From the NCBI GenBank assembly GCA_937891725.1, contig CALAHL010000768.1, positions 1 through 10,471 on the forward strand: a DNA stretch of 10,471 nucleotides. Direction: 5' to 3'. Both the position numbers and the translations under genes were made by a program. The notes beneath the pieces were generated by a model. The model was given only the letters and a program-made list of their open reading frames with translations, was not told where the DNA came from and did not search any database. Shown piece by piece: positions 1-6,784 of this stretch (positions are counted from its first letter, which is position 1; every line of letters starts with the position of its first letter). Source of the DNA: an uncultured Rhodospirillaceae bacterium (lineage in GTDB: Bacteria; Pseudomonadota; Alphaproteobacteria; Thalassobaculales; Thalassobaculaceae).

Positions 1-1164
1 CTTCATGTGGGCCGCGACCGGGGCCTCGTCATAGCCCTCGACCCGCATGCCGTCGCGCGCCACCGCAACCCCGCCGATATCGATCCGCAGCTTGTCCCGA
101 TCCGCCTTCTGACCGGACTTTCCGACCGCCATGACGATCCGACCCCAATTTGCGTCCTGGCCGGCGATTGCGGTTTTCACCAGCGGGCTGTCCGCAATCG
201 TGCGACCGATGGCGGCGGCGGCCCGCGCGCTGGCAGCGCCCGTCACGTCGATCTTAATCAGTTTCTGGGCACCCTCGCCGTCTCGCACCACCTGGAGCGC
301 GAGATCGAGCAGCACCTCGTCGAGCCTCTTCTTGAAGTCCCGCAAGGCCGGGTCGCCCGCCCCGGTGACTTCAGGATGCACTTGGCCCGCACCGGTCGCG
401 AACAGCAGGACCGTATCGCTGGTAGAGCTGTCGCTGTCGACGGTGATCGCGTTGAAGCTGCGCTGGGTCGAACGGCTGAGCAGCGTTTGCAGGACCGCAG
501 CCGGGATCTTCGCATCGGTCGCAACGAAGGCCAGCATGGTCGCCATATCCGGCGCGATCATGCCGGAGCCCTTGGCGATGCCGTTGATCGTCACCGGCAC
601 GCCGCCGATCTTGGCAATCCGGGTGGACGCCTTCGCAAAGGTATCGGTGGTCATGATCGCCCGAGCGGCATCGGCCCAGGCGTCATCGGACAGGCCGACC
701 TCCGCCTTCGGAAGCCCGGCAACGATCCGCTCATAGGCCAGCGGCTCCCCGATCACACCGGTCGAGGCCAGCAGGATCTCAGAGGGTGCACAGCCGAGCA
801 GGGCGGCGGCCGCCTTGGCGGTCTCCTCGCAGGCCTTACGCCCCTGGGCGCCGGTGAAGACATTCGCATTGCCGGCATTCACGACCAGCCCCCGCGCGCT
901 GCCTTTTGGCAACTGCGCCCGGCACCAATCGACCGGAGCCCCGGGCATCTGATTGCGGGTCAGCACGCCCGCCACCTGAGTGCCCTCGATAAAGGTTCCA
1001 AGCAACAGGTCGGTCCGTCCCTTGTAGCGGATATTGGCCTCGACCGCCGCGAAACGACAGCCGGAAAGAGCAGGCAGCTCCGGGAAGGCGGAGGGTGCCA
1101 AAGGCGAGACGGGAAGCGAAGCCACAGAACCCTCCAGGCGGAACTCAGCCGCGTTTGAACTCAC
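1..1164 (-). CDS. argJ: Glutamate N-acetyltransferase / amino-acid acetyltransferase ArgJ (3' end cut by window edge)
   Basis: ArgJ moves the acetyl group from N-acetylornithine to glutamate, recycling it in cytoplasmic arginine biosynthesis; bifunctional forms also use acetyl-CoA. The reverse-strand frame gives 388 codons reaching the left edge, ending in AAHMK, so about 20 residues are missing compared with the usual length of just over 400. The family's self-cleavage site is present: residues 198-211 read KGSGMIAPDMATML, and cutting between Ala208 and Thr209 would give alpha and beta chains with Thr209 as nucleophile. Other family blocks are NAGNANVFTG, LLASTGVIGEPL and NAITVDSDSSTSDT. The start is GTG (1164-1162), the only start between the upstream in-frame stop and the conserved N-terminus; no good Shine-Dalgarno sequence precedes it. 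The foldase gene ends 21 bp upstream in the same frame, so expression probably depends on coupling or read-through. Whether the enzyme is mono- or bifunctional cannot be told from sequence alone. Confidence 0.96.
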   Translation of the reverse strand, partial: MSSNAAEFRLEGSVASLPVSPLAPSAFPELPALSGCRFAAVEANIRYKGRTDLLLGTFIEGTQVAGVLTRNQMPGAPVDWCRAQLPKGSARGLVVNAGNANVFTGAQGRKACEETAKAAAALLGCAPSEILLASTGVIGEPLAYERIVAGLPKAEVGLSDDAWADAARAIMTTDTFAKASTRIAKIGGVPVTINGIAKGSGMIAPDMATMLAFVATDAKIPAAVLQTLLSRSTQRSFNAITVDSDSSTSDTVLLFATGAGQVHPEVTGAGDPALRDFKKRLDEVLLDLALQVVRDGEGAQKLIKIDVTGAASARAAAAIGRTIADSPLVKTAIAGQDANWGRIVMAVGKSGQKADRDKLRIDIGGVAVARDGMRVEGYDEAPVAAHMK

Positions 1165-1185
1165 CCGAGCCCGATGCGGACCCGG

Positions 1186-2112
1186 TCACTCGGGAGCTGG
1201 CGCCGGAACCGGATTTGCGTTCGGCACCGTGCCGTCCAGATTGAAGGTCTGGATGTTGGCATCCTTGCGCAGCGCCGCCAACTTCTGCTCGATCAGCTCA
1301 CGGGTCAGGTTCGCGGTGATCTGATCCTTGATCTGGTCCAGCGGCGGCGCCTCGGCGGTGCGCTTTTCTTCCAATAGGATCACGTGCCAACCGAACTGCG
1401 TCTGGACCGGCTGCTCGGTGAACTTGCCGGGAGCCAGGGCAAGCGTTGCGGTCTCGAATTCGGGAACCATCTGGCCCTTGCCGAACCAGCCGAGATCCCC
1501 GCCCTCAACCGCCGACGGCCCGGTCGAGCGCTCTTTGGCCAATTCGGCGAAATCCGCCCCTGCCTTGAGGTCCTCGATCACCTTCTTGGCGTCGGCTTCG
1601 GTCTCCAACAGGATGTGGCGCGCGCGCATCTCTTCGCCGCCCGACTGCTCCGCCGACACGCTGTCATAACGTTCCTTGATCAGATCATCGGTGATCTGCG
1701 CGGCAATCGAGGTGTTCAGCCATGCCTGCGACAGAACCCGATCCTCGGCCGCCTGAACACGACGCTGAACCGCTTCGTCCTTCACAATGTCGCTCTTGCG
1801 AGCCGCGGCGGCCAACAGCTTGGTGTCGACCGCGCGCTCCAGCAGAGCCGGATAGATCTGCTGGAACGGCACCTGGCGATACTCCGCCGGCAGATCGTCC
1901 ATCATCTGTAAAAGGTCGACCAGATAGACAGATGTGTCTCCGACCTTGGCCACCACGGTGGTGTTCGGGTCGATCTGCTGCGCGCTCGGAGCGGGTGCGG
2001 TGGTCTGAGCCACGGTCGGGCCCGCCGCAAGGACGGTCAGCGCCAAGGCGCTTCCAAAAAGCGCCGCAGGCAGCCGGTAGCTGCGGAAGAAAGAGGACCG
2101 TTTAGCGGACAT
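1186..2112 (-). CDS. Periplasmic parvulin-type peptidyl-prolyl cis-trans isomerase (PpiC/SurA-like)
   Basis: A 308-residue exported foldase expected to catalyse proline isomerisation and act as a chaperone for newly exported envelope proteins. Residues 1-36 form a Sec signal peptide: basic start (MSAKRSSFFRSYR), hydrophobic core (residues 16-30), cleavage probably after VAQ (36). No lipobox cysteine is seen. Residues about 50-155 are helical and SurA_N-like. Residues about 162-252 are the parvulin domain, with ARHILLE, the FAELAKERSTGPSA block, GGDLGWF, MVPEFE and the ending FGWHVILLEEKR. The C-terminus is helical, then a Pro/Ala tail. I chose ATG 2112-2110 because GGAG (2122-2119) lies six bases upstream and the signal peptide starts there; an ATG at 2220 would add 36 non-signal-like residues. 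The gene lies just upstream of argJ and is divergent from secA, which fits an export role. It is shorter than SurA and has one PPIase domain. Confidence 0.93.
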   Translation of the reverse strand: MSAKRSSFFRSYRLPAALFGSALALTVLAAGPTVAQTTAPAPSAQQIDPNTTVVAKVGDTSVYLVDLLQMMDDLPAEYRQVPFQQIYPALLERAVDTKLLAAAARKSDIVKDEAVQRRVQAAEDRVLSQAWLNTSIAAQITDDLIKERYDSVSAEQSGGEEMRARHILLETEADAKKVIEDLKAGADFAELAKERSTGPSAVEGGDLGWFGKGQMVPEFETATLALAPGKFTEQPVQTQFGWHVILLEEKRTAEAPPLDQIKDQITANLTRELIEQKLAALRKDANIQTFNLDGTVPNANPVPAPAPE

Positions 2113-2141
2113 CGAGAGCTCCGTCGTGATGAAGTGGCTGT

Positions 2142-2159
2142 GATCGGTTTCCGCCGATC
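2142..2159. repeat. Inverted repeat GATCGG-N6-CCGATC in the foldase gene leader
   Basis: Perfect 6-bp arms (2142-2147 and 2154-2159) around a 6-nt spacer, 29 bp upstream of the foldase start codon. It may be an operator or a leader hairpin in the mRNA. The same arms with a 5-nt spacer occur at 3166-3182 upstream of the next gene. No convincing sigma-70 promoter was found in 2113-2275, so its position relative to a transcription start is unknown. The sequence is directly visible; a function is inference. Confidence 0.4.
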
Positions 2160-2257
2160 GCACGCGGATAATTGACCGCGCAAGTCGTTCGGAGGGGTAG
2201 CAGATCAACCGAAGGCTCACAAGTCACCGAACTGCTCCCAGGCTGGCCTGATCACTA

Positions 2258-2274
2258 GCGCCATTCGGTGGCGC
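2258..2274 (-). terminator. Short GC-rich stem-loop right after the hypothetical gene stop
   Basis: Six-base arms GCGCCA and TGGCGC enclose a 5-nt loop, starting one base after the TAG stop at 2278-2276 (minus strand). No T-run follows on the minus strand, so it is not a classical intrinsic terminator. It could protect the mRNA 3' end, attenuate read-through into the foldase gene, or be meaningless. The rest of 2113-2275 holds only the inverted repeat at 2142-2159. Confidence 0.3.
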
Positions 2275-2275
2275 G

Positions 2276-3103
2276 CTACGTCTCACCCCTCCAATTTTCA
2301 TCGAACGGAACCAGAATATCCATATCCACCATATAGGCCGTGCCGTGCCGCCGGGAGTACGCGCTCGCATCGGATCGGATCATGACGGTAACGCCACCGG
2401 TGCGGGCACTGCCCCCAAACTCATGCAGATCCGCTCGGACCTTGGCAATGATGTCCGCGGCGATACCGGCGCCATGGGCGCCCGTGTCCACGAAAAACCC
2501 CGGCCGCGGTCGAGGGACCGCCTCCGTGCCGCGCACATCGAACACCACGCTCTCCGTGCGGAACTCGAACTTCTTGCGGAAATGAACCCCACCGACCTCG
2601 ATATCCAACACACCCAAATCCTGATCCACCGAAAGCCGCACATCTTCGAATGACAGCCCCATCGGAAGATCGTCGTGCTTGTCGGCATAGGCCGTATAGC
2701 GGGCGAGGGCTTGGCGCACCCATTCGAATGCCTCTTTCTGGAACACCTCGATCAAGCCGTCGGACCGTGTCCTCGAGACCCCCAGCAACGATTCCGCCAA
2801 GGCGCGGATCGCATCGGTCGCCCGGCGCATCACACTCTCGAGATTGCCGTCAACCAAGATCGCGGCCGATCGCGACAGGACGACTTGGGCATCCTCCTGA
2901 CGCGCCGTGCGCGCCGTCTGACCATAGGCTGCCGCGCCGCTGGTGCGTTTGTAAGGTCCGTTTTCTCGGCCTGAATTGTCCTGATCGCCGCGTTCCTGGC
3001 CATTGCGGCGCCGAACGCGGAAAAACTCATTCTCCGCCGTCGGTGACCCGACGCGGCCCCCTACGGCACCCGCAACAAGTGTGCGTTGAATTCCGTCCAC
3101 CAT
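2276..3103 (-). CDS. Hypothetical protein, 275 residues, family not recognised
   Basis: I do not recognise a family. No signal peptide, membrane segment or cysteine-rich motif is seen, so it is probably cytoplasmic. Residues about 20-75 are polar, rich in Arg, Gly, Asn and Gln, and probably disordered. Residues about 75-145 look helical (LESVMRRATDAIRALAESLLG, then a second amphipathic stretch). Residues 152-192 alternate like beta strands (VRLSVDQDLGVLDIEVGG, FEFRTESVVFDV), followed by a proline-rich link PRPRPG at 197-202, a helix near 212-230 and strands near 236-266. The start is ATG 3103-3101, because GGAGG (3113-3109) lies five bases upstream; an ATG at 3115 overlaps that ribosome-binding site and is unlikely to be used. 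Codon use and base bias look coding, and no rival frame matches a known protein. The gene is divergent from secA and 163 bp upstream of the foldase gene, so co-transcription is possible but not shown. Confidence 0.75.
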   Translation of the reverse strand: MVDGIQRTLVAGAVGGRVGSPTAENEFFRVRRRNGQERGDQDNSGRENGPYKRTSGAAAYGQTARTARQEDAQVVLSRSAAILVDGNLESVMRRATDAIRALAESLLGVSRTRSDGLIEVFQKEAFEWVRQALARYTAYADKHDDLPMGLSFEDVRLSVDQDLGVLDIEVGGVHFRKKFEFRTESVVFDVRGTEAVPRPRPGFFVDTGAHGAGIAADIIAKVRADLHEFGGSARTGGVTVMIRSDASAYSRRHGTAYMVDMDILVPFDENWRGET

Positions 3104-3140
3104 GCAAACCTCCATTCTGGAAGATCATGCGAATTCAGGC

Positions 3141-3156
3141 CGGACTTTTTTGTCCG
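3141..3156. repeat. Inverted repeat CGGAC-T6-GTCCG in the leader of the hypothetical gene
   Basis: Perfect 5-bp arms (3141-3145, 3152-3156) with a homopolymer loop, T6 on plus and A6 on minus. It lies 37 bp upstream of the chosen start codon of the minus-strand gene and inside its predicted untranslated leader, so it could form a small RNA hairpin with an A6 loop. It is too far from secA to count as its leader. Function unknown. Confidence 0.3.
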
Positions 3157-3165
3157 TTCCTCTTT

Positions 3166-3182
3166 GATCGGCCCACCCGATC
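3166..3182. repeat. Inverted repeat GATCGG-N5-CCGATC near the divergent promoter
   Basis: Perfect 6-bp arms (3166-3171, 3177-3182) around CCCAC. It lies just downstream of the minus-strand -10 candidate at 3193-3188, about where transcription of the hypothetical gene would begin. The arms match the repeat at 2142-2159, and the flanks are also alike: CTTT here and CTGT there precede the left arm, and both right arms are followed within two bases by ACG. A shared operator or leader structure is possible. Confidence 0.4.
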
Positions 3183-3187
3183 TGACG

Positions 3188-3216
3188 ATAATGACTTGTT
3201 AACCACGAAACTGCAA
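3188..3216 (-). promoter_or_regulatory. Candidate sigma-70-type promoter for the hypothetical gene
   Basis: On the minus strand, TTGCAG (3216-3211) and CATTAT (3193-3188) are 17 bp apart. CATTAT matches the -10 consensus at four of six positions, but the -35 element is weak. This predicts a leader of roughly 75 nt. A TTAACC motif (plus 3199-3204) sits in the spacer and a second (3240-3245) lies further toward secA. These resemble half of the CtrA site known from alphaproteobacteria, but single half-sites occur often by chance. Confidence 0.35.
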
Positions 3217-3281
3217 CGAAAGCCGCTCCGGGGTTGCGATTAACCGCACCGGTTCCATCGGGGCATGCAAGACGGCTCGCG

Positions 3282-3310
3282 TTGACAGGACAGGGGGGAC
3301 CCCCTATCTG
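3282..3310 (+). promoter_or_regulatory. Candidate secA promoter
   Basis: A perfect -35 hexamer TTGACA (3282-3287) is followed after 17 bp by TATCTG (3305-3310), a weak -10 sharing TAT. This would start transcription about 45 bp before the secA ATG. The spacer is unusual: it contains AGGGGG-GA-CCCCCT (3292-3305), and GACAG (3289-3293) pairs with CTGTC (3308-3312) around it. Such symmetry over a promoter spacer could be an operator. The elements are visible; promoter activity is inferred. Confidence 0.5.
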
Positions 3311-3361
3311 TCGGGTTCGTTTCCGACCACTTTTCAGGTCCGCCTGTCTCGGGGAAGCCAT

Positions 3362-6115
3362 ATGTTCGGCGCCATCGCCAAAGCCCTCTTCGGGTCGCAA
3401 AATGATCGTGTACTCAAACGCTTCAACAAACCGGTCGAAGCGATAAACGCGCTTGAGCCCGAAATCCAGGCCCTCTCCGACGAAGAGCTGCGCGGCAAGA
3501 CCGCTATTTTCAAGCAGCGGTATGCCGCCGACGAAACCCTGGACGATCTTCTGGTGGAGGCCTTTGCGGTGGTCCGCGAAGCCGCCCGCCGAACCCTTGG
3601 TCAGCGGCATTTCGATGTGCAGCTGATCGGCGGCATGGTCCTCCACGAGGGCAAGATCTCCGAGATGAAGACCGGCGAGGGCAAGACTCTGGTCGCGACC
3701 CTGCCGGTCTACCTGAACGCCCTGACCGGAAAGGGTGTGCACGTGGTCACGGTCAACGATTACCTCGCCAGCCGCGACAGCATCTGGATGGGCCGGGTCT
3801 ACGAGTTTCTGGGGCTGACCGTCGGCTGTATCGTGCACGATCTCGCCGATCGGAACCGTCAGGCCGCCTATGCCTGCGATGTGACTTATGGCACCAACAA
3901 CGAATTCGGCTTCGACTATCTGCGCGACAATATGAAATTCCGGCTGGAGGACATGGTCCAGCGAGACTTCTCCTATGCGATCGTCGACGAGGTCGACTCG
4001 ATCTTGGTGGACGAAGCCCGGACACCGTTGATCATCTCGGGACCGTCCGACAGCAGCTCCGATCTGTATCTTAAGGTCGATCCGCTGATCGCGTTTCTCG
4101 CACCCGAAGATTTCGAGCTGGACGAGAAGCAGCGCTCCTGCGCCCTGACCGACCAGGGCACCGAAACCATCGAGCGCCTTCTGACAGAGCATGGCGTGCT
4201 CGAAGAGGGCGGACTCTACGACATTCAGAACGTCAGCCTGGTGCATCACGTCAATCAGGCGCTGCGCGCCCACAAGATGTTCACCCGCGACAAGGACTAC
4301 ATGATCAAGGATGACAAGGTCCTGATCATTGATGAGTTCACCGGGCGCGCGATGGACGGACGCCGCTATTCCGATGGACTGCATCAGGCGCTGGAGGCCA
4401 AGGAACGGGTCACCATCCAGAACGAGAATCAGACGCTCGCCTCGATCACCTTCCAGAACTATTTCCGGCTGTATCCGAAGCTGGCCGGCATGACCGGCAC
4501 GGCGATGACGGAAGCCGCCGAGTTTCAGGAGATCTACGAGCTGGAAGTGGTCGAGATCCCGACCAATGTGGTGATCAAACGCCTGGACGAGGACGACGAG
4601 GTCTACCGCAGCGCGCGCGAGAAATACGACGCGGTGGTGACCCAGATCGAGGAATGCCGCGAACGGGGTCAGCCGGTTCTGGTCGGCACCGTGTCGATCG
4701 AGAAATCCGAGCGGGTCTCCGAACTGCTCAAGAAGAAGAAGGTCCCGCACCAGGTACTGAACGCCCGGTTCCACGAGCAGGAAGCAGGCATCATTGCCAA
4801 GGCCGGTCTGCCGGGTGCCGTTACGATCGCCACCAACATGGCCGGTCGCGGCACCGACATTCAGCTCGGCGGCAATGTCGACATGCGGATCCTGCAGGAG
4901 ACCGAGGGCGTCGAGGATCCGGACGAGCGGCAGAAGATCACAGATCGGATTCACTCCGAGATCGCCGAGGAAAAGCAGAAGGCACTGGATGCCGGTGGCC
5001 TGTTCGTCCTGGCCACCGAGCGGCATGAGAGCCGACGGATCGACAACCAGTTGCGCGGGCGTTCCGGCCGTCAGGGCGATCCGGGTCACTCGAAATTCTT
5101 CCTGTCGCTGGAAGACGATCTGATGCGGATCTTCGGCTCCGAGCGGATGGACGGCATGCTGAAGCGCCTGGGTCTTCAGGAGGGCGAGGCGATCGTCCAT
5201 CCCTGGATCAACAAGGCGCTGGAGAAGGCGCAGCAGAAGGTCGAGGCGCGGAACTTCGAGATCCGCAAGCAACTGCTGAAGTACGACGATGTGATGAACG
5301 ACCAGCGCAAGGTGGTCTACGAGCAGCGCCGCGACATCATGAAGGCGGCCGACGCCCACGAGATGGTGGCCGACATGCGCCACGAGGTGATCGAGGATAT
5401 TGTCAGCGAGCGGATGCCCGAGAACGCTTATCCCGAACAATGGGATCTGGACGGCCTGCACCAGGACTGCGTCCGGTTCCTCGCCCTCGATCTGCCGATC
5501 AAGGCCTGGGCCGCCGAGGAAGGCATCGCCGACCGCCAGATCCTCGAGCGCATCCGGGACGAATCCAACCGCAAGCTGGCCGCCAAGGCCGCCAGCTATG
5601 GCCCCGAGGTCATGCGGATGGCGGAGAAAAGCCTGCTGTTGCAGATCCTGGATCAGCAGTGGAAGGACCATCTGCTGTCGCTCGATCATCTGCGCCAGGG
5701 CATCAATCTGCGTGCCTACGCCCAGAAGGATCCGCTGAACGAGTACAAACGTGAGGCCTTCAATCTGTTCGAGGCGCTGCTGGCCGACCTGCGTCGCTCG
5801 GTGACCAGCGTGATCTCGCATCTTGAGATCCGGACGCCCAGCGTCGAGGAAATCCAGGCCCGCATGGCCGCCCAGAACCAGCCGGATGTGGAACTGACCC
5901 GGGAAGATCCGGCGCTCAACAGCACGGTCACCGGAACGGTCGAGGACGATCAGCCAACCAATCATGCGGGTGCTGTGAATCCGGGTGGTACGCAGACCGC
6001 CGCCGCCGTCATGGACCGGGACGATCCCGCGACCTGGGGCAAGATCCCGCGCAACGCGCCGTGCCCCTGCGGATCCGGCAAGAAATACAAGCAATGCCAC
6101 GGCAAGTTCGGCTGA
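3362..6115 (+). CDS. secA: Preprotein translocase ATPase SecA
   Basis: SecA is the ATP-driven motor that pushes unfolded preproteins through SecYEG at the inner membrane. The 917-residue protein is full length. Walker A is at 102-109 (MKTGEGKT) and Walker B at 206-212 (AIVDEVD), followed by SILVDEARTPLIISG. The preprotein cross-linking region follows, then the second motor domain with MAGRGTDIQLGG and the arginine-rich block QLRGRSGRQGDPG, and the helical scaffold with KYDDVMNDQR and WKDHLLSLDHLRQGI. After a variable, polar linker (about 840-890) comes the zinc-binding SEC-C tail, with Cys901, Cys903, Cys912 and His913, the usual SecB/lipid contact. Start ATG 3362 has GGGGA (3351-3355) six bases upstream. 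The gene is divergent from the hypothetical/foldase/argJ cluster and is followed after four bases by a kinase-like gene. No motif is missing. Confidence 0.99.
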   Translation: MFGAIAKALFGSQNDRVLKRFNKPVEAINALEPEIQALSDEELRGKTAIFKQRYAADETLDDLLVEAFAVVREAARRTLGQRHFDVQLIGGMVLHEGKISEMKTGEGKTLVATLPVYLNALTGKGVHVVTVNDYLASRDSIWMGRVYEFLGLTVGCIVHDLADRNRQAAYACDVTYGTNNEFGFDYLRDNMKFRLEDMVQRDFSYAIVDEVDSILVDEARTPLIISGPSDSSSDLYLKVDPLIAFLAPEDFELDEKQRSCALTDQGTETIERLLTEHGVLEEGGLYDIQNVSLVHHVNQALRAHKMFTRDKDYMIKDDKVLIIDEFTGRAMDGRRYSDGLHQALEAKERVTIQNENQTLASITFQNYFRLYPKLAGMTGTAMTEAAEFQEIYELEVVEIPTNVVIKRLDEDDEVYRSAREKYDAVVTQIEECRERGQPVLVGTVSIEKSERVSELLKKKKVPHQVLNARFHEQEAGIIAKAGLPGAVTIATNMAGRGTDIQLGGNVDMRILQETEGVEDPDERQKITDRIHSEIAEEKQKALDAGGLFVLATERHESRRIDNQLRGRSGRQGDPGHSKFFLSLEDDLMRIFGSERMDGMLKRLGLQEGEAIVHPWINKALEKAQQKVEARNFEIRKQLLKYDDVMNDQRKVVYEQRRDIMKAADAHEMVADMRHEVIEDIVSERMPENAYPEQWDLDGLHQDCVRFLALDLPIKAWAAEEGIADRQILERIRDESNRKLAAKAASYGPEVMRMAEKSLLLQILDQQWKDHLLSLDHLRQGINLRAYAQKDPLNEYKREAFNLFEALLADLRRSVTSVISHLEIRTPSVEEIQARMAAQNQPDVELTREDPALNSTVTGTVEDDQPTNHAGAVNPGGTQTAAAVMDRDDPATWGKIPRNAPCPCGSGKKYKQCHGKFG

Positions 6116-6119
6116 TCCG

Positions 6120-6659
6120 GTGACCGGGCGTGTCCTCGCAGTTGTCGGTCTGGCGGGGACCGGCAAGTCGGAGGTTGTCCGGCTGATCACCGAGAAGCAG
6201 GCCTTCACCGTGGTCTATTTCGGCGGCGTGGTCCTGGAAGAGGTCGAACGGCGCGGGCTGGAGGTCAACCAGACCAACGAACGCACCGTCCGCGAGGAGT
6301 TGCGTGCGATCCACGGGATGGCCGCCATGGCCATTCTCAGCCTGCCGAAGATCACCGACGCGCTCAACCAAGGTGAAGACGTGCTGATCGACGGGCTGTA
6401 CAGTTTCGCCGAATACGAGGTGCTGACCCAGGCCGGCCTGCCGTTGCTCACCATCGCGGTGCACGCCGACCGGGACATCCGGGCCGGGCGCCTGTCCAAC
6501 CGCCCGACCCGTCCGCTGACCCGTGACGAGATGAACGCCCGCGACGACGCCGAGATCCGAAACCTGGATAAGGCCCCGCCGATCGTTCTCGCCGACCACC
6601 ACGTTGTGAACAACGGCGACATGGCGGCACTGGAAGCCAGGATCAGAAGCTTGGTCTGA
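6120..6659 (+). CDS. Small P-loop nucleotide kinase-like protein (UPF0200 / dephospho-CoA kinase-like)
   Basis: A 179-residue P-loop protein. Walker A is GLAGTGKS at 10-17. A phosphoacceptor-side block YFGGVVLEEVERRGL follows (33-47), then a helical segment VREELRAIHGMAAMAI, a Walker B-like strand VLIDGLYS (88-95), TIAVHAD (111-117), an arginine-rich lid-like stretch (124-142, RLSNRPTRPLTRDEMNARD) and ADHHVVNNGD (158-167). This order strongly recalls the UPF0200/COG0237 group, mostly archaeal proteins related to dephospho-CoA and adenylate kinases; that is recalled, not searched. It is not a standard CoaE. Substrate is unknown. The start is GTG 6120, four bases after the secA stop; a longer in-frame reading from 5985 would overlap secA and adds a Pro/Arg/Ala-rich stretch typical of an overprinted frame. 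There is no clear ribosome-binding site, so translation probably re-initiates after secA. Cytoplasmic; no signal or membrane segment. Confidence 0.85.
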   Translation: MTGRVLAVVGLAGTGKSEVVRLITEKQAFTVVYFGGVVLEEVERRGLEVNQTNERTVREELRAIHGMAAMAILSLPKITDALNQGEDVLIDGLYSFAEYEVLTQAGLPLLTIAVHADRDIRAGRLSNRPTRPLTRDEMNARDDAEIRNLDKAPPIVLADHHVVNNGDMAALEARIRSLV

Positions 6660-6661
6660 CA

Positions 6662-6674
6662 CCGGCGGCGCCGG
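6662..6674 (+). terminator. Weak GC-rich hairpin after the kinase-like gene
   Basis: CCGGC (6662-6666) and GCCGG (6670-6674) flank a 3-nt loop, two bases after the stop codon. No T-run follows. It could be a 3' end or pause structure, but such short GC arms arise readily in this base composition. The remaining gap to 6784 holds only the ribosome-binding site of the next gene; I see no good promoter there. Confidence 0.2.
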
Positions 6675-6771
6675 CTCGTCGAGCGACATCGAGCGCGACG
6701 CGCGGGTCCACCGCAGTGCCCCCTTGCCCCGTCCCCGCCTCTCCGCGCATCATCCGCAAAAATCAAAACTC

Positions 6772-6778
6772 GGGAGGA
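6772..6778 (+). promoter_or_regulatory. Strong Shine-Dalgarno that fixes a GTG start
   Basis: GGGAGGA sits six bases before GTG 6785-6787. This decides the start of the dehydrogenase against an upstream in-frame ATG at 6716, which has no such site and would add 23 residues not seen in the family. Confidence 0.8.
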
Positions 6779-6784
6779 TTGCTG

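Noticed and set aside
7..1158. Plus-strand frame of 383 codons opposite argJ
   Set aside because: Arg/Gly/His-rich product without domains, lying opposite a complete set of ArgJ motifs; a shadow of GC-rich coding sequence.
2113..2220. A 36-residue N-terminal extension of the foldase from ATG 2220
   Set aside because: It would bury the signal peptide inside the protein, lacks the good ribosome-binding site found before ATG 2112, and spans the inverted repeat at 2142-2159.
2650..3243. Plus-strand frame of 197 codons opposite the hypothetical gene
   Set aside because: Pro/Arg/Ser-rich product without recognisable features and no ribosome-binding site noted; the minus-strand frame has a well-placed GGAGG and protein-like hydrophobic patterning.
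3104..3361. A riboswitch or small RNA gene in the secA divergent region
   Set aside because: Only short inverted repeats are present; no conserved riboswitch core or a hairpin followed by a T-run could be recognised.
5985..6119. Longer start of the kinase-like gene inside secA
   Set aside because: The additional residues are a Pro/Arg/Ala-rich overprint of the secA tail; the P-loop domain begins right after GTG 6120.
3125..6208. A 1027-codon open frame on the minus strand antisense to secA
   Set aside because: It covers secA almost exactly, and its His/Asp/Leu/Val/Gln-rich product resembles no protein family. Long antisense frames are expected opposite strongly biased GC-rich genes; secA has every family motif.
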